Below are positions 9,280 to 17,283 of a stretch of DNA of 64,000 nt, one piece after another. The notes under the pieces are model-generated. The model did no database searches and was not told the origin of the DNA. It worked only from the letters and a program-made list of their open reading frames with translations. Both the position numbers and the translations under genes were made by a program. Location of the stretch: the NCBI RefSeq assembly GCF_001884105.1, contig NZ_MACI01000043.1, positions 23,844 to 87,843 on the forward strand. The letters run 5' to 3'. Numbering within the stretch: the stretch's first letter is position 1; every line of letters begins with the position of its first letter. The stretch is from Bacillus luti (GTDB lineage Bacteria > Bacillota > Bacilli > Bacillales > Bacillaceae_G).

Positions 9280-9960
9280 ATGCAAAAAGATATTTTGAAA
9301 CTATTAGATAAAAAACAAAGTAACTATGAATTTCCTGCTTTTGATAATGAAGATATGGATATTTCACAAGTGAAATTCTCTCTTTTCTTTAAAGATAATA
9401 AGGATTGGTTAATGGTGTTTCAAATTGTTGGTGTAGGTTCATTAGGGGTATTTAATGATATTCAAGTATATGGCGATAGAATTACTCATTCAATGGGTGA
9501 TGATGGTATTTTGCAATTAAATGATGGAGATTATGAATTATTTGATGATGAAGGTAATTTTATACCGGATATGTATACTGGCAGTTTAAAAATACGTGAG
9601 CATCATTTTGAATATAAATTTACAGAAGAAGAGTATGGAGATAATGGAATAGATGTACAAACGACAGAATCTTATCCAAGAGATTTCATGCGTATGCTTG
9701 CTACTCATGACGAAGCTAGAAAATTATTATGGTGGGATAAAGAAGAGATTTTAGAAGAGTTCGGTTTAGAAGGCGATTGGGAAGTAGCGTATGAAACGGA
9801 AGAATGGAAACACGTTGAAGAAGAGAAAGTAAGTGAAAATGAATTTTTCCAATCAGTAGCCGCTGCAATAGAGACGCAAGATACAGGCGTTATTGTGAAT
9901 AAGGATTGTAATACGCACTGGAAAAATTGGGTGGAGTTTGATTACGAAAACTTATATTAA
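9280..9960 (+). CDS. Hypothetical acidic cytoplasmic protein
   Basis: A 226-aa soluble protein, strongly acidic (many DDE/EE stretches such as YELFDDEG and EEILEEFG), with no signal peptide or membrane segment. I recognise no catalytic motif or named domain. Two W-rich spots (KLLWWDKEE and HWKNWVEFD) may form a core. Start choice is uncertain: AGAGGTG at 9261-9267 is 3 bases before ATG 9271 and 12 before ATG 9280; I take the latter because 3 is too short. It is monocistronic with its own terminator. Confidence 0.7.
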   Translation: MQKDILKLLDKKQSNYEFPAFDNEDMDISQVKFSLFFKDNKDWLMVFQIVGVGSLGVFNDIQVYGDRITHSMGDDGILQLNDGDYELFDDEGNFIPDMYTGSLKIREHHFEYKFTEEEYGDNGIDVQTTESYPRDFMRMLATHDEARKLLWWDKEEILEEFGLEGDWEVAYETEEWKHVEEEKVSENEFFQSVAAAIETQDTGVIVNKDCNTHWKNWVEFDYENLY

Positions 9961-9993
9961 AAATGAAAAAACAGGTTAAAATACCTTTCTAAT

Positions 9994-10036
9994 AAAAAAG
10001 ACGAGCTAAAGTGTTGAAACTTTAGTTCGTCTTTTT
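9994..10036. terminator. Bidirectional terminator between convergent genes
   Basis: AAAAAGACGAGCTAAAGT pairs with ACTTTAGTTCGTCTTTTT (one G-T pair), with A-run and T-run on the two sides. It serves both the acidic protein gene and the lipid kinase gene. Confidence 0.8.
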
Positions 10037-10039
10037 GTA

Positions 10040-10942
10040 TTACACAACCGCAGGATTATAAATCATCGTAAAGTGCCCTTGTAACAATTCTATATGACAT
10101 GGTGTATGAAGCGAACTTTCGCCATCTGTATCTACTTCTTTTTCTTCTTCTGTTTCAATATGAATGGATTTCGCTTTTACGTGGAAGATGTCATTTTCAT
10201 TTGTGTCTTCGAATAGTTTCTTGCCGATATAATCTTTAAATGCTTGAATCCCCGTTGATTTGACTACGAAAATATCAAGTGTTCCATCATCGCATTTTAC
10301 ATTTGGAATAAAGGAAGGAATACCACCAAGATATTCACCGTTTCCTACCATAACAAGGACAGCTTCGTCTTCATATACTTGTCCGTCGTAAGTGATTTTG
10401 ACTGGGAATGTTTCAGCGTTTTTGACAGTTCGAATGGTGCTTAAGTAGTAACCAATTTTACCAAGCTTTGCTTTCTCTTCTGCGTCAATATTGTTTGATA
10501 CTTCAGAAACGAGTCCAATACCCCAGAAGTTTAAGAAGTGTTGTCCGTTTGCTTTTGCGACGTCAACTGGTTTTACGTGTTCCTTTGTGATCAGTTTTGC
10601 TGCGTCTGCAATATTTTGCGGAACACCAAGTGTACGAGAGAAGTCGTTGCAAGTTCCGCCTGGAATGATTGCAAGTGTAGGTCTAGTTTCAAGAGGGGCT
10701 AATCCGTTTGTGCATTCAAATACAGTTCCGTCACCACCAAAGACGATAATTAAATCTACTTTACTAGCAAACTCTTGGCAATATTTTGTTGCATCACCTT
10801 GCTTTTTCGTATGAAGGATATGTAAATCAGGAAAAGCTGTGGCAAGAGGTGGTACGATTTTCGCTAAATTTGTATGTAAGTCGCCTTGACCGGCTTTCGG
10901 ATTTACGATGAGGAGTACTTTTTCAAATTTTGTCTTTGGCAT
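10040..10942 (-). CDS. Diacylglycerol kinase-family lipid kinase (BmrU/YegS type)
   Basis: A 300-aa cytosolic lipid kinase that would phosphorylate diacylglycerol or a related membrane lipid with ATP. The N-terminal catalytic domain shows LLIVNPKAG, the glycine-rich nucleotide loop VFGGDGTVFE and IPGGTCNDFSRTLG; the C-terminal beta domain has the LVMVGNG and CDDGTLDIFVV signatures. Length matches the DagK/YegS/BmrU family. GGGAG is upstream. It is followed 84 bases downstream on + by an independent HPRT gene on the same strand with its own terminator between, so they are separate units. Confidence 0.9.
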   Translation of the reverse strand: MPKTKFEKVLLIVNPKAGQGDLHTNLAKIVPPLATAFPDLHILHTKKQGDATKYCQEFASKVDLIIVFGGDGTVFECTNGLAPLETRPTLAIIPGGTCNDFSRTLGVPQNIADAAKLITKEHVKPVDVAKANGQHFLNFWGIGLVSEVSNNIDAEEKAKLGKIGYYLSTIRTVKNAETFPVKITYDGQVYEDEAVLVMVGNGEYLGGIPSFIPNVKCDDGTLDIFVVKSTGIQAFKDYIGKKLFEDTNENDIFHVKAKSIHIETEEEKEVDTDGESSLHTPCHIELLQGHFTMIYNPAVV

Positions 10943-10980
10943 TTTTATTCTCTCCCTTTGTCTTGTACGAATCGTGATAG

Positions 10981-11019
10981 AAAATAAACTTTCATCAGTA
11001 ATTGATGAAAGTTTATTTT
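10981..11019 (-). terminator. Terminator after hpt
   Basis: AATAAACTTTCATCA pairs with TGATGAAAGTTTATT around a 5-base loop; it lies just past the hpt stop and before the lipid kinase start. Confidence 0.75.
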
Positions 11020-11025
11020 GTTATA

Positions 11026-11553
11026 TTAGTCCGTTACAACTGAAGCGATAAATGGTAAGTTACGATATTTTTCCGCACAGTCGATACCGTATCCAACGAT
11101 AAATTCGTCTGGAATTTGGAAGCCAACATATTCAGCTTTTAAGTCCACTTTACGGCGCTCTGGCTTATCAAGTAACGTACAGAATTTGAGTGCCTTCGGT
11201 TTATGCATAAAGAAGTGATCTTTTAAGAAGTGCAGTGTTAAACCTGAATCGATAATATCTTCTACGACAATTACGTTTTTTCCAGTAATGTTTACGTCGA
11301 TATCTTTTAGTAGTTTCACTTTTCCTGTTGTTTCTGTTTGATTTCCATAGCTAGATGCAGAGATGAAATCAATTGTTACATCGTTTTTAATGTGACGAAT
11401 TAAATCAGCAGCAAATACGAATGAACCTTTTAATACTGCGATGACTACGATTTCTTCTCCTTCAAAGTCACGTTCGATTTGAAGTGCTAGTTCTTTTACT
11501 TTTGCTTGTAATTGTTCTTCAGAAATTAAAGTGTCTTTTATTTCAATATTCAT
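11026..11553 (-). CDS. hpt: Hypoxanthine phosphoribosyltransferase
   Basis: Purine salvage enzyme: hypoxanthine (or guanine) plus PRPP gives IMP (or GMP). At 175 aa it has family length. The PRPP-binding loop VVEDIIDSGLT, the flexible-loop region SASSYGNQT and the purine-binding end VGYGIDCAEKYRNLPF are all present. In Bacillus the main hpt gene sits beside tilS and ftsH; that context is absent, so this is probably the second paralogue seen in the B. cereus group (inference). GGAGGACTCC-type spacing precedes the start. Confidence 0.92.
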   Translation of the reverse strand: MNIEIKDTLISEEQLQAKVKELALQIERDFEGEEIVVIAVLKGSFVFAADLIRHIKNDVTIDFISASSYGNQTETTGKVKLLKDIDVNITGKNVIVVEDIIDSGLTLHFLKDHFFMHKPKALKFCTLLDKPERRKVDLKAEYVGFQIPDEFIVGYGIDCAEKYRNLPFIASVVTD

Positions 11554-11717
11554 TGGAGTCCTCCTACAGTGTAAAACTTGTGAACATTTCGACTGTAAAG
11601 GATAGAAAGGAAAAAGTCAAAGAAGATAGTAATTTTTTACAAAGACAACAACAAAATCATCTGATGATATGATATACTAATCATGATAAGAAAACGCTTC
11701 CATAAAGGGTGATTATA

Positions 11718-11930
11718 ATGAAGAAGAAACAGTACACAAGTGTAACATTTATAAAAGCATTACTATTAACCATTGTTCTTGGCCTGTTGGCTTACATAAT
11801 TGACGTACCTGTAATTCGCATTTCACTAATTGGAATGACGTTAGTATTAGGCGCAATTTCCCACGGTATGATGTCGCAGCTGCAAGAAGCTGGACTTGAT
11901 AATATGAATGATCATATAGATAAAAAGTGA
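11718..11930 (+). CDS. Small two-helix membrane protein
   Basis: A 70-aa protein with two membrane helices (residues about 9-29 and 33-50) separated by a short DVPV turn, and an acidic C-terminal tail. ATG 11718 follows AAAGGGTGA by 5 bases; a GTG three codons upstream overlaps that site. It is divergent from hpt. I recognise no family; role unknown. Confidence 0.65.
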   Translation: MKKKQYTSVTFIKALLLTIVLGLLAYIIDVPVIRISLIGMTLVLGAISHGMMSQLQEAGLDNMNDHIDKK

Positions 11931-11931
11931 G

Positions 11932-11965
11932 AAACCTTCATGTATATATAATGAAGGTTTTTTCT
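11932..11965 (+). terminator. Terminator after small membrane protein
   Basis: AACCTTCAT pairs with ATGAAGGTT, followed by TTTTTCTTTTCT. Confidence 0.75.
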
Positions 11966-11969
11966 TTTC

Positions 11970-12033
11970 TTACAAAAATGTAAGGTAGTTGTAAGACAAA
12001 TCGATAGTTGCATAATAGCATTTTGGATACACT
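11970..12033 (+). promoter_or_regulatory. Composite operator-promoter shared with BceAB-like operon
   Basis: TTACA-AAAA-TGTAA-GGTAGT-TGTAAG (11970-11995), 5 bases, TCGATAGT (12001-12008), and TACACT (12028-12033) as -10 box. All spacings equal those at 3417-3480 and 23485-23548. The ATG of the 110-aa gene is 80 bp after the -10 box. Confidence 0.65.
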
Positions 12034-12113
12034 ATGGGTGTAAGGTAAAAGGCAAGCATATTTAGGTAAACTAAGTTTTAGGCACTCTATATGTGAAGAA
12101 GGAGTAGGAGGGC

Positions 12114-12446
12114 ATGGAGAAACGTTGGACAACCTTTTCTTTTTTAGCAACTAGTAACACCGTAATGCTAGCTGGTGAAATGGATTTTTTGCACTTGTTT
12201 GATCGAGAAGACGATCATTCTTCTTCTAAATTTACAATGAAATGGTGTAAGTGGAGCGAAAATTGTAGATTGGAAGAAGAGGCCCCTAAAGAAGAGCAAA
12301 AAATTATTTTAACAAATCCTATTAAAGCGTGGGTTGTTCAACGTCGCAAGTGTAACGTCAAAAATCACTTCAAGAAAACTGAGCCGAGACAATTAGTTAT
12401 CGCTCCGGCCCGCTCTACTTCTAAATCACGCGAAAGTAACATGTAA
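12114..12446 (+). CDS. Hypothetical 110-aa basic protein under the shared operator
   Basis: Soluble protein of 110 aa with a basic C-terminal third (VVQRRKCNVKNHFKK, then ARSTSKSRES) and three cysteines (two in WCKWSENC). There is no signal peptide, membrane helix or recognised domain. GGAGGGC precedes ATG 12114, and a terminator follows, so it forms its own unit. Its promoter shares the composite operator of the BceAB-like transporter and of the lipoprotein at 22816-23394, so it probably belongs to the same stress response (inference). Confidence 0.65.
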   Translation: MEKRWTTFSFLATSNTVMLAGEMDFLHLFDREDDHSSSKFTMKWCKWSENCRLEEEAPKEEQKIILTNPIKAWVVQRRKCNVKNHFKKTEPRQLVIAPARSTSKSRESNM

Positions 12447-12465
12447 ATATTGAGACACACACCCG

Positions 12466-12500
12466 AAAAGAGCACTGTATCATACAGTGCTCTTTTTCTT
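12466..12500 (+). terminator. Terminator after 110-aa gene
   Basis: AAAGAGCACTGTAT and ATACAGTGCTCTTT pair around one base, followed by a long T-run. Confidence 0.85.
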
Positions 12501-12612
12501 TTTTGTAAAAATCCTTTTGTCTGAGGAAAAATTTGTTATGATTATGGAGGAATCTTACATTTTACATATTGTTAGGAAATATGAACGTAATAAAATTCGA
12601 AGAGGTGTGTGT

Positions 12613-15279
12613 ATGATGAAAAAGTATAGTGTAATTGCAGTAGCGAGTCTGTTAGCGACAAATCTATTAACATTTCCTTCTAGTTCACTAGCGGAAATTG
12701 AAAATAAAACGAGAAATAGTATAGAAGCTTTACCACACATACAGAGCAATGAGAAAAGCGAACTGCACAAACAATTAGAAGCTGTCAAAGAACGACAAAT
12801 AGAATTAGAAAAAAGAGAAGAAATTTTAAAACAGCAGGAAGAATTATTTGTTAAGGTAGATGAATTAAACCAGAAAAAAGACGAGTTACTGAAACAAGAT
12901 GGTGAACATAAAGTACAACTGGAAGAAGTACAGCAGGAATTAGATGAGTTGAAAAAGCAGCAAGCAGAACTTGAAGGGAAGAACCCGTTACAAGTGAAGG
13001 ATAACAATGAAGAGAAAAAAGCTGCTGAATTAAAAAAACAAGAAGAACTTGAAGAGAAGAATGCATTAGAAATAAAAGAAAACAATAGCCAAGAAGAAAA
13101 AACTCTTGAAGAATTAGAAGAACAAAAAAAGAAGGACGAGCTAAAGAAGCAACAAGATGAATTACGAAAACAGCAGGAAGAATTGAAAAAGCAACAACTA
13201 GAAATGGAGCAGCAAATAAAACAAGAGCTTGAATTAAAACAAAAAGAGGAACAAGCAAAACAAGAACTTGAATTAAAACAAAAAGAAGAACAGGCAAAAC
13301 AAGAACTTGAATTAAAACAAAAAGAAGAACAGGCAAAACAAGAACTTGAGCTAAAACAAAAAGAGGAACAAACAAAACAAGAATTTGAATTGAAACAAAA
13401 AGAAGAACAGGAAAAGAGAGAAGCAGAATTAAAACGAGCTGCTATTACAATGCAAGCAGCGCCGCAATCGTTTCCTGATGTGCCAAAGTGGGCGGAAGAG
13501 TCTGTTTATTATTTAGTTCATAAACAGGTGATTTCTGGGATGCCGGATGGAACGTTTGCATCAAACAAAGTATTAAGTAGAGCTGAAGCAGCTACGATTA
13601 TGGCGAAAATTTTAGGATTAGAAGTTAAAGAAGGAGAAAAGCCAACTTTTACAGACTCTCAAGACCATTGGGCAACTTCTTATATTGCTGCGGTGGAAAA
13701 AGCAGGTGTCATTAAAGGTGAAGGAAATGGGAAATTTAATCCGAATGGACAAATGACAAGAGCTGCTATGGCAGCGATGTTGGTCCAAGCTTATCAATTA
13801 GACAAAAAGGTTAATGAAGAATTACCAACATTATTTGCTGATGTAAAAGATCATTGGGGTGAGAAATTCATTAATATTTTAGTAGGCATGGGTATATCCA
13901 GTGGTGTTGATGGAGAGCATTGGCAACCGGATAGATCCATTACGCGTGCAGAGGCAGCGCAGCTCGTCGCAGTTACAGATAAGTCTAAAGACAATGAAGT
14001 GAAGGTAAAAAAGATAAACATTTCGAAAAAATTCTTTACGTATAATGGACCATCTTTATCATCTGGAATTTCAAAGGAATATGGACCTAGGGAAGTAACA
14101 GTGTATGAAGAACGAGAAGATGGATGGATTAGAATTCATACGGAAGAAGGTTTTAAGTGGGTTTGTTTAGTTGAAAAGAAAATAAATATGAATAATAACT
14201 TTTTGACATACAATGAGGCATCCTTATCTTCTGGTATTTCAAGTGAGTATACTCCGCAAATAGTAACAGTTGTTGAAGAGCGAGAAGGAAATTGGATTAA
14301 AATTTATACTGGTTTAGGTTATAAGTGGGTATGTTTAATAGACAAGAAAGTACAGATTGATAGAGACTTTACTACTTATGATGCCCCTGTCCGATCTGCA
14401 AATATATTAGGTTATTATGGGCCTCAAGTAGTAACTGTTGTAGAGGAAAGAGGTACGTGGCTTCGTATACGTACATATGCAGGCTATCAATGGTTAGATA
14501 CGAAAAAAGAAGCGAAGTATTTATCTAAAGTATTCTTTGCTTATGATAGTCCGAGTTTTGTATCTCGTGTATCCGGAAAGTATGCACCACAGACAGTAGA
14601 AGTTTATGGTGAAAGAGATGGTGGCTGGATTCAAATTCAAACTAGTAACGGATTAAAGTGGGTTAATGAAGGAAATGTTAATCGTAGTCAGGTCATACTG
14701 AATGTACCGTCGCTGTATCAATTCCCAGAATTGAATAATGGATGTGAAGTTGTTTCTTTACAAATGCTTGTGGAACATCAAATTGGTCGTTCGTTCAATA
14801 AAGTGATGTTTGCGTTTGAAATGCCGTTTGATCAAACGAAGTTAAAAAATTATAAAACGTCATCACAAATTTGGGGAGATCCAGATGTAGGATTTGTAGG
14901 TGATGTAACAGGGAATACACCAGGGTATTCTATTAATCCAGAACCACTAAAACGATTGTTAGATAAATATGCAAGAGGAACGAACTTAACCGGAAATGAT
15001 CTTTCTGTTTTAGAAGACTATGTAAGAAATGGGAAACCAGTAGTAACATGGGTAACTGTCGCTTTAAATAACCCAAGACCAATTACAACGTGGAAAACAC
15101 CAGGTGGAAAAACAATTTCTGCAAGAATGAATACGCATGCAGTTGTTTTAACAGGTGTGGATGATAATTACGTATACTATAATGATCCGTTTTATGGGAC
15201 GAAAAATGTAAAAGTAAGTAAGAGCCGATTTGCAAGTATTTATAATCAAATGGGCAAGAAAGCTTTAAGTGTAGATTAA
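12613..15279 (+). CDS. SLH-domain surface protein with coiled coil, SH3-like repeats and C39-like peptidase domain
   Basis: An 888-aa exported protein. Order: signal peptide (about 1-28, ending SSSLA), a charged coiled coil (about 40-275) with five 13-residue KQKEEQAKQELEL-type repeats, three SLH domains starting near 286, 346 and 407 that bind pyruvylated secondary wall polymer, four ~55-residue SH3-like repeats (about 466-695; YNGPSLSSGIS, WIRIHT, KWVCL motifs), and a C39-like cysteine peptidase domain. Its likely catalytic residues are Cys711 (NNGCEVVSL), His842 (NTHAVVLTG) and the following YYNDPF. ATG 12613 has AGAGGTG 5 bases upstream; the frame is open further but without a site. It lies just before the sortase cluster. 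Confidence 0.88.
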   Translation: MMKKYSVIAVASLLATNLLTFPSSSLAEIENKTRNSIEALPHIQSNEKSELHKQLEAVKERQIELEKREEILKQQEELFVKVDELNQKKDELLKQDGEHKVQLEEVQQELDELKKQQAELEGKNPLQVKDNNEEKKAAELKKQEELEEKNALEIKENNSQEEKTLEELEEQKKKDELKKQQDELRKQQEELKKQQLEMEQQIKQELELKQKEEQAKQELELKQKEEQAKQELELKQKEEQAKQELELKQKEEQTKQEFELKQKEEQEKREAELKRAAITMQAAPQSFPDVPKWAEESVYYLVHKQVISGMPDGTFASNKVLSRAEAATIMAKILGLEVKEGEKPTFTDSQDHWATSYIAAVEKAGVIKGEGNGKFNPNGQMTRAAMAAMLVQAYQLDKKVNEELPTLFADVKDHWGEKFINILVGMGISSGVDGEHWQPDRSITRAEAAQLVAVTDKSKDNEVKVKKINISKKFFTYNGPSLSSGISKEYGPREVTVYEEREDGWIRIHTEEGFKWVCLVEKKINMNNNFLTYNEASLSSGISSEYTPQIVTVVEEREGNWIKIYTGLGYKWVCLIDKKVQIDRDFTTYDAPVRSANILGYYGPQVVTVVEERGTWLRIRTYAGYQWLDTKKEAKYLSKVFFAYDSPSFVSRVSGKYAPQTVEVYGERDGGWIQIQTSNGLKWVNEGNVNRSQVILNVPSLYQFPELNNGCEVVSLQMLVEHQIGRSFNKVMFAFEMPFDQTKLKNYKTSSQIWGDPDVGFVGDVTGNTPGYSINPEPLKRLLDKYARGTNLTGNDLSVLEDYVRNGKPVVTWVTVALNNPRPITTWKTPGGKTISARMNTHAVVLTGVDDNYVYYNDPFYGTKNVKVSKSRFASIYNQMGKKALSVD
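13222..13416 (+). repeat. Five tandem 39-bp repeats inside the SLH protein gene
   Basis: Unit begins CAAGAACTTGAATTAAAACA and encodes QELELKQKEEQAK. Units 2 and 3 are almost identical while units 4 and 5 drift, suggesting recent slippage in the middle. Copy number may vary between strains. Confidence 0.85.
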
Positions 15280-15282
15280 CTT

Positions 15283-15322
15283 TAAAAGGTTATCCGAAGA
15301 TTATTTCGGATAACCTTTTTTT
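15283..15322 (+). terminator. Terminator after SLH protein gene
   Basis: AAAAGGTTATCCGAA pairs with TTTCGGATAACCTTTT, followed by T-run. Confidence 0.85.
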
Positions 15323-15356
15323 ACAATGAAATCTTTAAATGAAATATATTTCATCT

Positions 15357-15418
15357 GCACCTTATATTTACATCAATTATTTATTCTAGTGATACATCCG
15401 GTGCGAGTTGATGTAAAT
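15357..15418 (+). promoter_or_regulatory. Nested inverted repeats upstream of basI
   Basis: ATTTACATCAA (15366-15376) and TTGATGTAAAT (15408-15418) form a perfect 11-bp inverted repeat; GCACC (15357-15361) and GGTGC (15400-15404) overlap it. TTTACA then 17 bases then TGATAC could be -35/-10. The array ends 22 bp before the start codon and could be the operator of the nearby response regulator. Confidence 0.45.
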
Positions 15419-15440
15419 AAAATATAGGGAGAGAATAAAA

Positions 15441-15845
15441 ATGAAAAAGAAACTATTACCAATCTGTGCAATGGCTTTTTTAACAGTAGGATATTCTTCA
15501 GTAGTAAGTGCGGATACTGGAACAGTAACAAAGGAAGAACAGGCGCAAATACAGCAAGATAAAGCAAAAAAAGAAGCTGCGATTAAGGAACAACAAAAAA
15601 ATGATGTAGCGAAAAAGCAAGCCGCGCAAGTACAAGAAAAAAGTGATATGGCAAAAAAAGAAGCCGCAATTAAGGAACAGCAAAAAAATGCTACAGCGAA
15701 AAAAGAAGTAGCGAAGCCAGTTGTACAAGGTGAAAAATTACCAAACACAGCATCAAATAATGTCGCAATGATGGGCTTAAGTGCCTCTCTTGTAGCAATA
15801 GGTACATTATTTGGTTTGAATCGTCGCAATAAAGTTAAGGGGTAA
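15441..15845 (+). CDS. basI: LPNTA-motif cell-wall-anchored protein, BasI-like
   Basis: A 134-aa sortase substrate. It has a signal peptide (1-24, ending VVSA), a lysine/glutamine/alanine-rich helical body with two KKEAAIKEQQKN repeats, then LPNTA at about residues 100-104, a hydrophobic helix and the basic tail NRRNKVKG. LPNTA is the motif cut by the class D sortase SrtC of B. anthracis, whose substrate BasI is encoded next to srtC; the same arrangement is seen here. GGGAGAG lies before the start. In B. anthracis the SrtC system decorates the wall or diaminopimelate during sporulation or starvation (known); the symbol rests on context and motif. Confidence 0.82.
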   Translation: MKKKLLPICAMAFLTVGYSSVVSADTGTVTKEEQAQIQQDKAKKEAAIKEQQKNDVAKKQAAQVQEKSDMAKKEAAIKEQQKNATAKKEVAKPVVQGEKLPNTASNNVAMMGLSASLVAIGTLFGLNRRNKVKG

Positions 15846-15887
15846 ATAAAATATTGTCCTATAAAGAATGGGATAATTTCACATATT

Positions 15888-15917
15888 AAAAATGGTAGGT
15901 TATTCCTACCATTTTTT
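15888..15917 (+). terminator. Terminator between basI and srtC
   Basis: AAAAATGGTAGG pairs with CCTACCATTTTT around 5 bases; it probably lets basI be expressed more strongly than the genes after it. Confidence 0.8.
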
Positions 15918-15934
15918 GCATGGAGGGATGAAAT

Positions 15935-16555
15935 GTGAAGTTGCTTAATTATATCGGAATCCTATTGATGGCTATAGGGCTATTCATGGGATCATATTAC
16001 GCTATGGAATGGTATAAAGGAAAAAGCTCTGCTCAACAATTAACGAAAGAAGAAATAAAGAACTTTAACAATATAGAACATAATCAACTTCCTTATGAAA
16101 CACCTGTAACTTCTCAAGTACCTTCTTCTCAAACAGAACATAAAGAAGGAGAAAAGGTAGCGATGTTAAATATACCGAAAATAAAAAAGAAGTTTTCTAT
16201 ATATTGGGGAGCTGGTGATGCAACGTTGAAGAAGGGAGTTGGAATGTTCGTTAGTGATTTAACGACAACGCCATCTGGAGGGGGACATACTGTACTGAGT
16301 GGGCACCGGGATACGGTATTTACAGAGTTGGGAGAGTTAAAAGAAAAGGATACCCTTATTTTAGAGTATGATAAAAAAACTTACACATATGAAATTCAAA
16401 AAATATGGATTACCCATGCTGATGATCGTACTGTTATTATAAAAAAAGAAGAGCCAATATTAACACTGACAACTTGCTATCCATTTGATTATATAGGGGA
16501 TGCACCAGATAGATATATTATCGAGGCGAAATTAACTGCTAGTTATTCAAAATGA
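15935..16555 (+). CDS. srtC: Class D sortase
   Basis: Membrane-bound transpeptidase of 206 aa that cuts LPNTA-type sorting signals and joins the protein to the peptidoglycan peptide. One N-terminal membrane helix (about 5-25), a stalk, then the sortase barrel with catalytic His124 (LSGHRD), Cys181 (LTTCYPF) and Arg193 (DRYIIEA). GTG start with GGAGGG 7 bases before it. It lies between its likely substrate and a two-component system, matching B. anthracis srtC. The short length and LTTCYPF motif fit class D rather than class A or B. Confidence 0.9.
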   Translation: MKLLNYIGILLMAIGLFMGSYYAMEWYKGKSSAQQLTKEEIKNFNNIEHNQLPYETPVTSQVPSSQTEHKEGEKVAMLNIPKIKKKFSIYWGAGDATLKKGVGMFVSDLTTTPSGGGHTVLSGHRDTVFTELGELKEKDTLILEYDKKTYTYEIQKIWITHADDRTVIIKKEEPILTLTTCYPFDYIGDAPDRYIIEAKLTASYSK

Positions 16556-16593
16556 AATTGTAGTTTCTGAAAGCGGGAGGGGGTACATAAGTT

Positions 16594-17283
16594 ATGTCAA
16601 AGAATATTTTAATTGTTGAAGATGAAGATATATTACGTGAAATATTAAAAGATTATTTTTTGAGTGAGCAATATGTAGTGTTTGAAGCAAGAGATGGGAA
16701 AGAAGCTTTAGTTGTGTTTGAGGAAGAAGAAGTAGATTTAGTTATTCTAGATATTATGTTACCAGAACTTGATGGGTGGTCTGTTTGCCGAAGAATCCGT
16801 AAGACGTCCGAGGTTCCAATTATTATGCTGACGGCACGTGTTGATGAGGATGATACGTTACTTGGATTTGAACTTGGGGCGGATGATTATGTGACGAAGC
16901 CGTATAGCCCACCAATTTTATTAGCAAGAGCGAAAAGGTTGTTAGAAAGCAGAAAAGTGACAAAACAACTTTTAGAGAGTGAAGATAATACGTTATCAAT
17001 TCATGGTATTCACGTTCATCTACCGTCACGTACTGTTACTGTAGATAGAACAGATATTAATTTAACACATACTGAGTTTGAAATATTAGCGTATTTCATG
17101 AAAAACCAAGGGATTGTTTTAACACGAGAGCAACTCATTTCAAGAATTTGGGGATATGAATTTGCTGGCGATGATCGAACGGTTAATAGCCATATTCGTA
17201 ATTTGCGAAATAAATTAGGAGAAAAAGCAAAGTACATTACAACTGTAGTGCGAACTGGTTATAAATTTGAGGGGACTGTATGA
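16594..17283 (+). CDS. OmpR-family response regulator of the sortase cluster
   Basis: A 229-aa regulator: receiver domain with acidic pocket ED at residues 9-10, phospho-acceptor Asp53 (LVILDIMLP), switch Thr (MLTARVDE) and Lys (DYVTKPY), then a winged-helix DNA-binding domain (TEFEILAYF, RTVNSHIRNLRNK, VRTGYKFE). GGAGGGGG is upstream. It overlaps the kinase gene by ATGA, so the two are coupled. It probably controls basI and srtC; the inverted repeat at 15366-15418 is a candidate site. Confidence 0.92.
   Translation: MSKNILIVEDEDILREILKDYFLSEQYVVFEARDGKEALVVFEEEEVDLVILDIMLPELDGWSVCRRIRKTSEVPIIMLTARVDEDDTLLGFELGADDYVTKPYSPPILLARAKRLLESRKVTKQLLESEDNTLSIHGIHVHLPSRTVTVDRTDINLTHTEFEILAYFMKNQGIVLTREQLISRIWGYEFAGDDRTVNSHIRNLRNKLGEKAKYITTVVRTGYKFEGTV

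Noticed and set aside
9058-9285. 75-codon minus-strand frame in the gap before the acidic protein gene
   Set aside because: It covers that gene's promoter and ribosome site and has no family pattern or ribosome site of its own.
10491-10814. 107-codon frame opposite the lipid kinase gene
   Set aside because: Antisense shadow without a ribosome site.
12555-13375. Long minus-strand frames (176 and 174 codons) opposite the SLH protein gene
   Set aside because: They are shadows of the K/E/Q-rich coiled coil; Ser/Phe- and Leu/Val-rich composition, no ribosome site.
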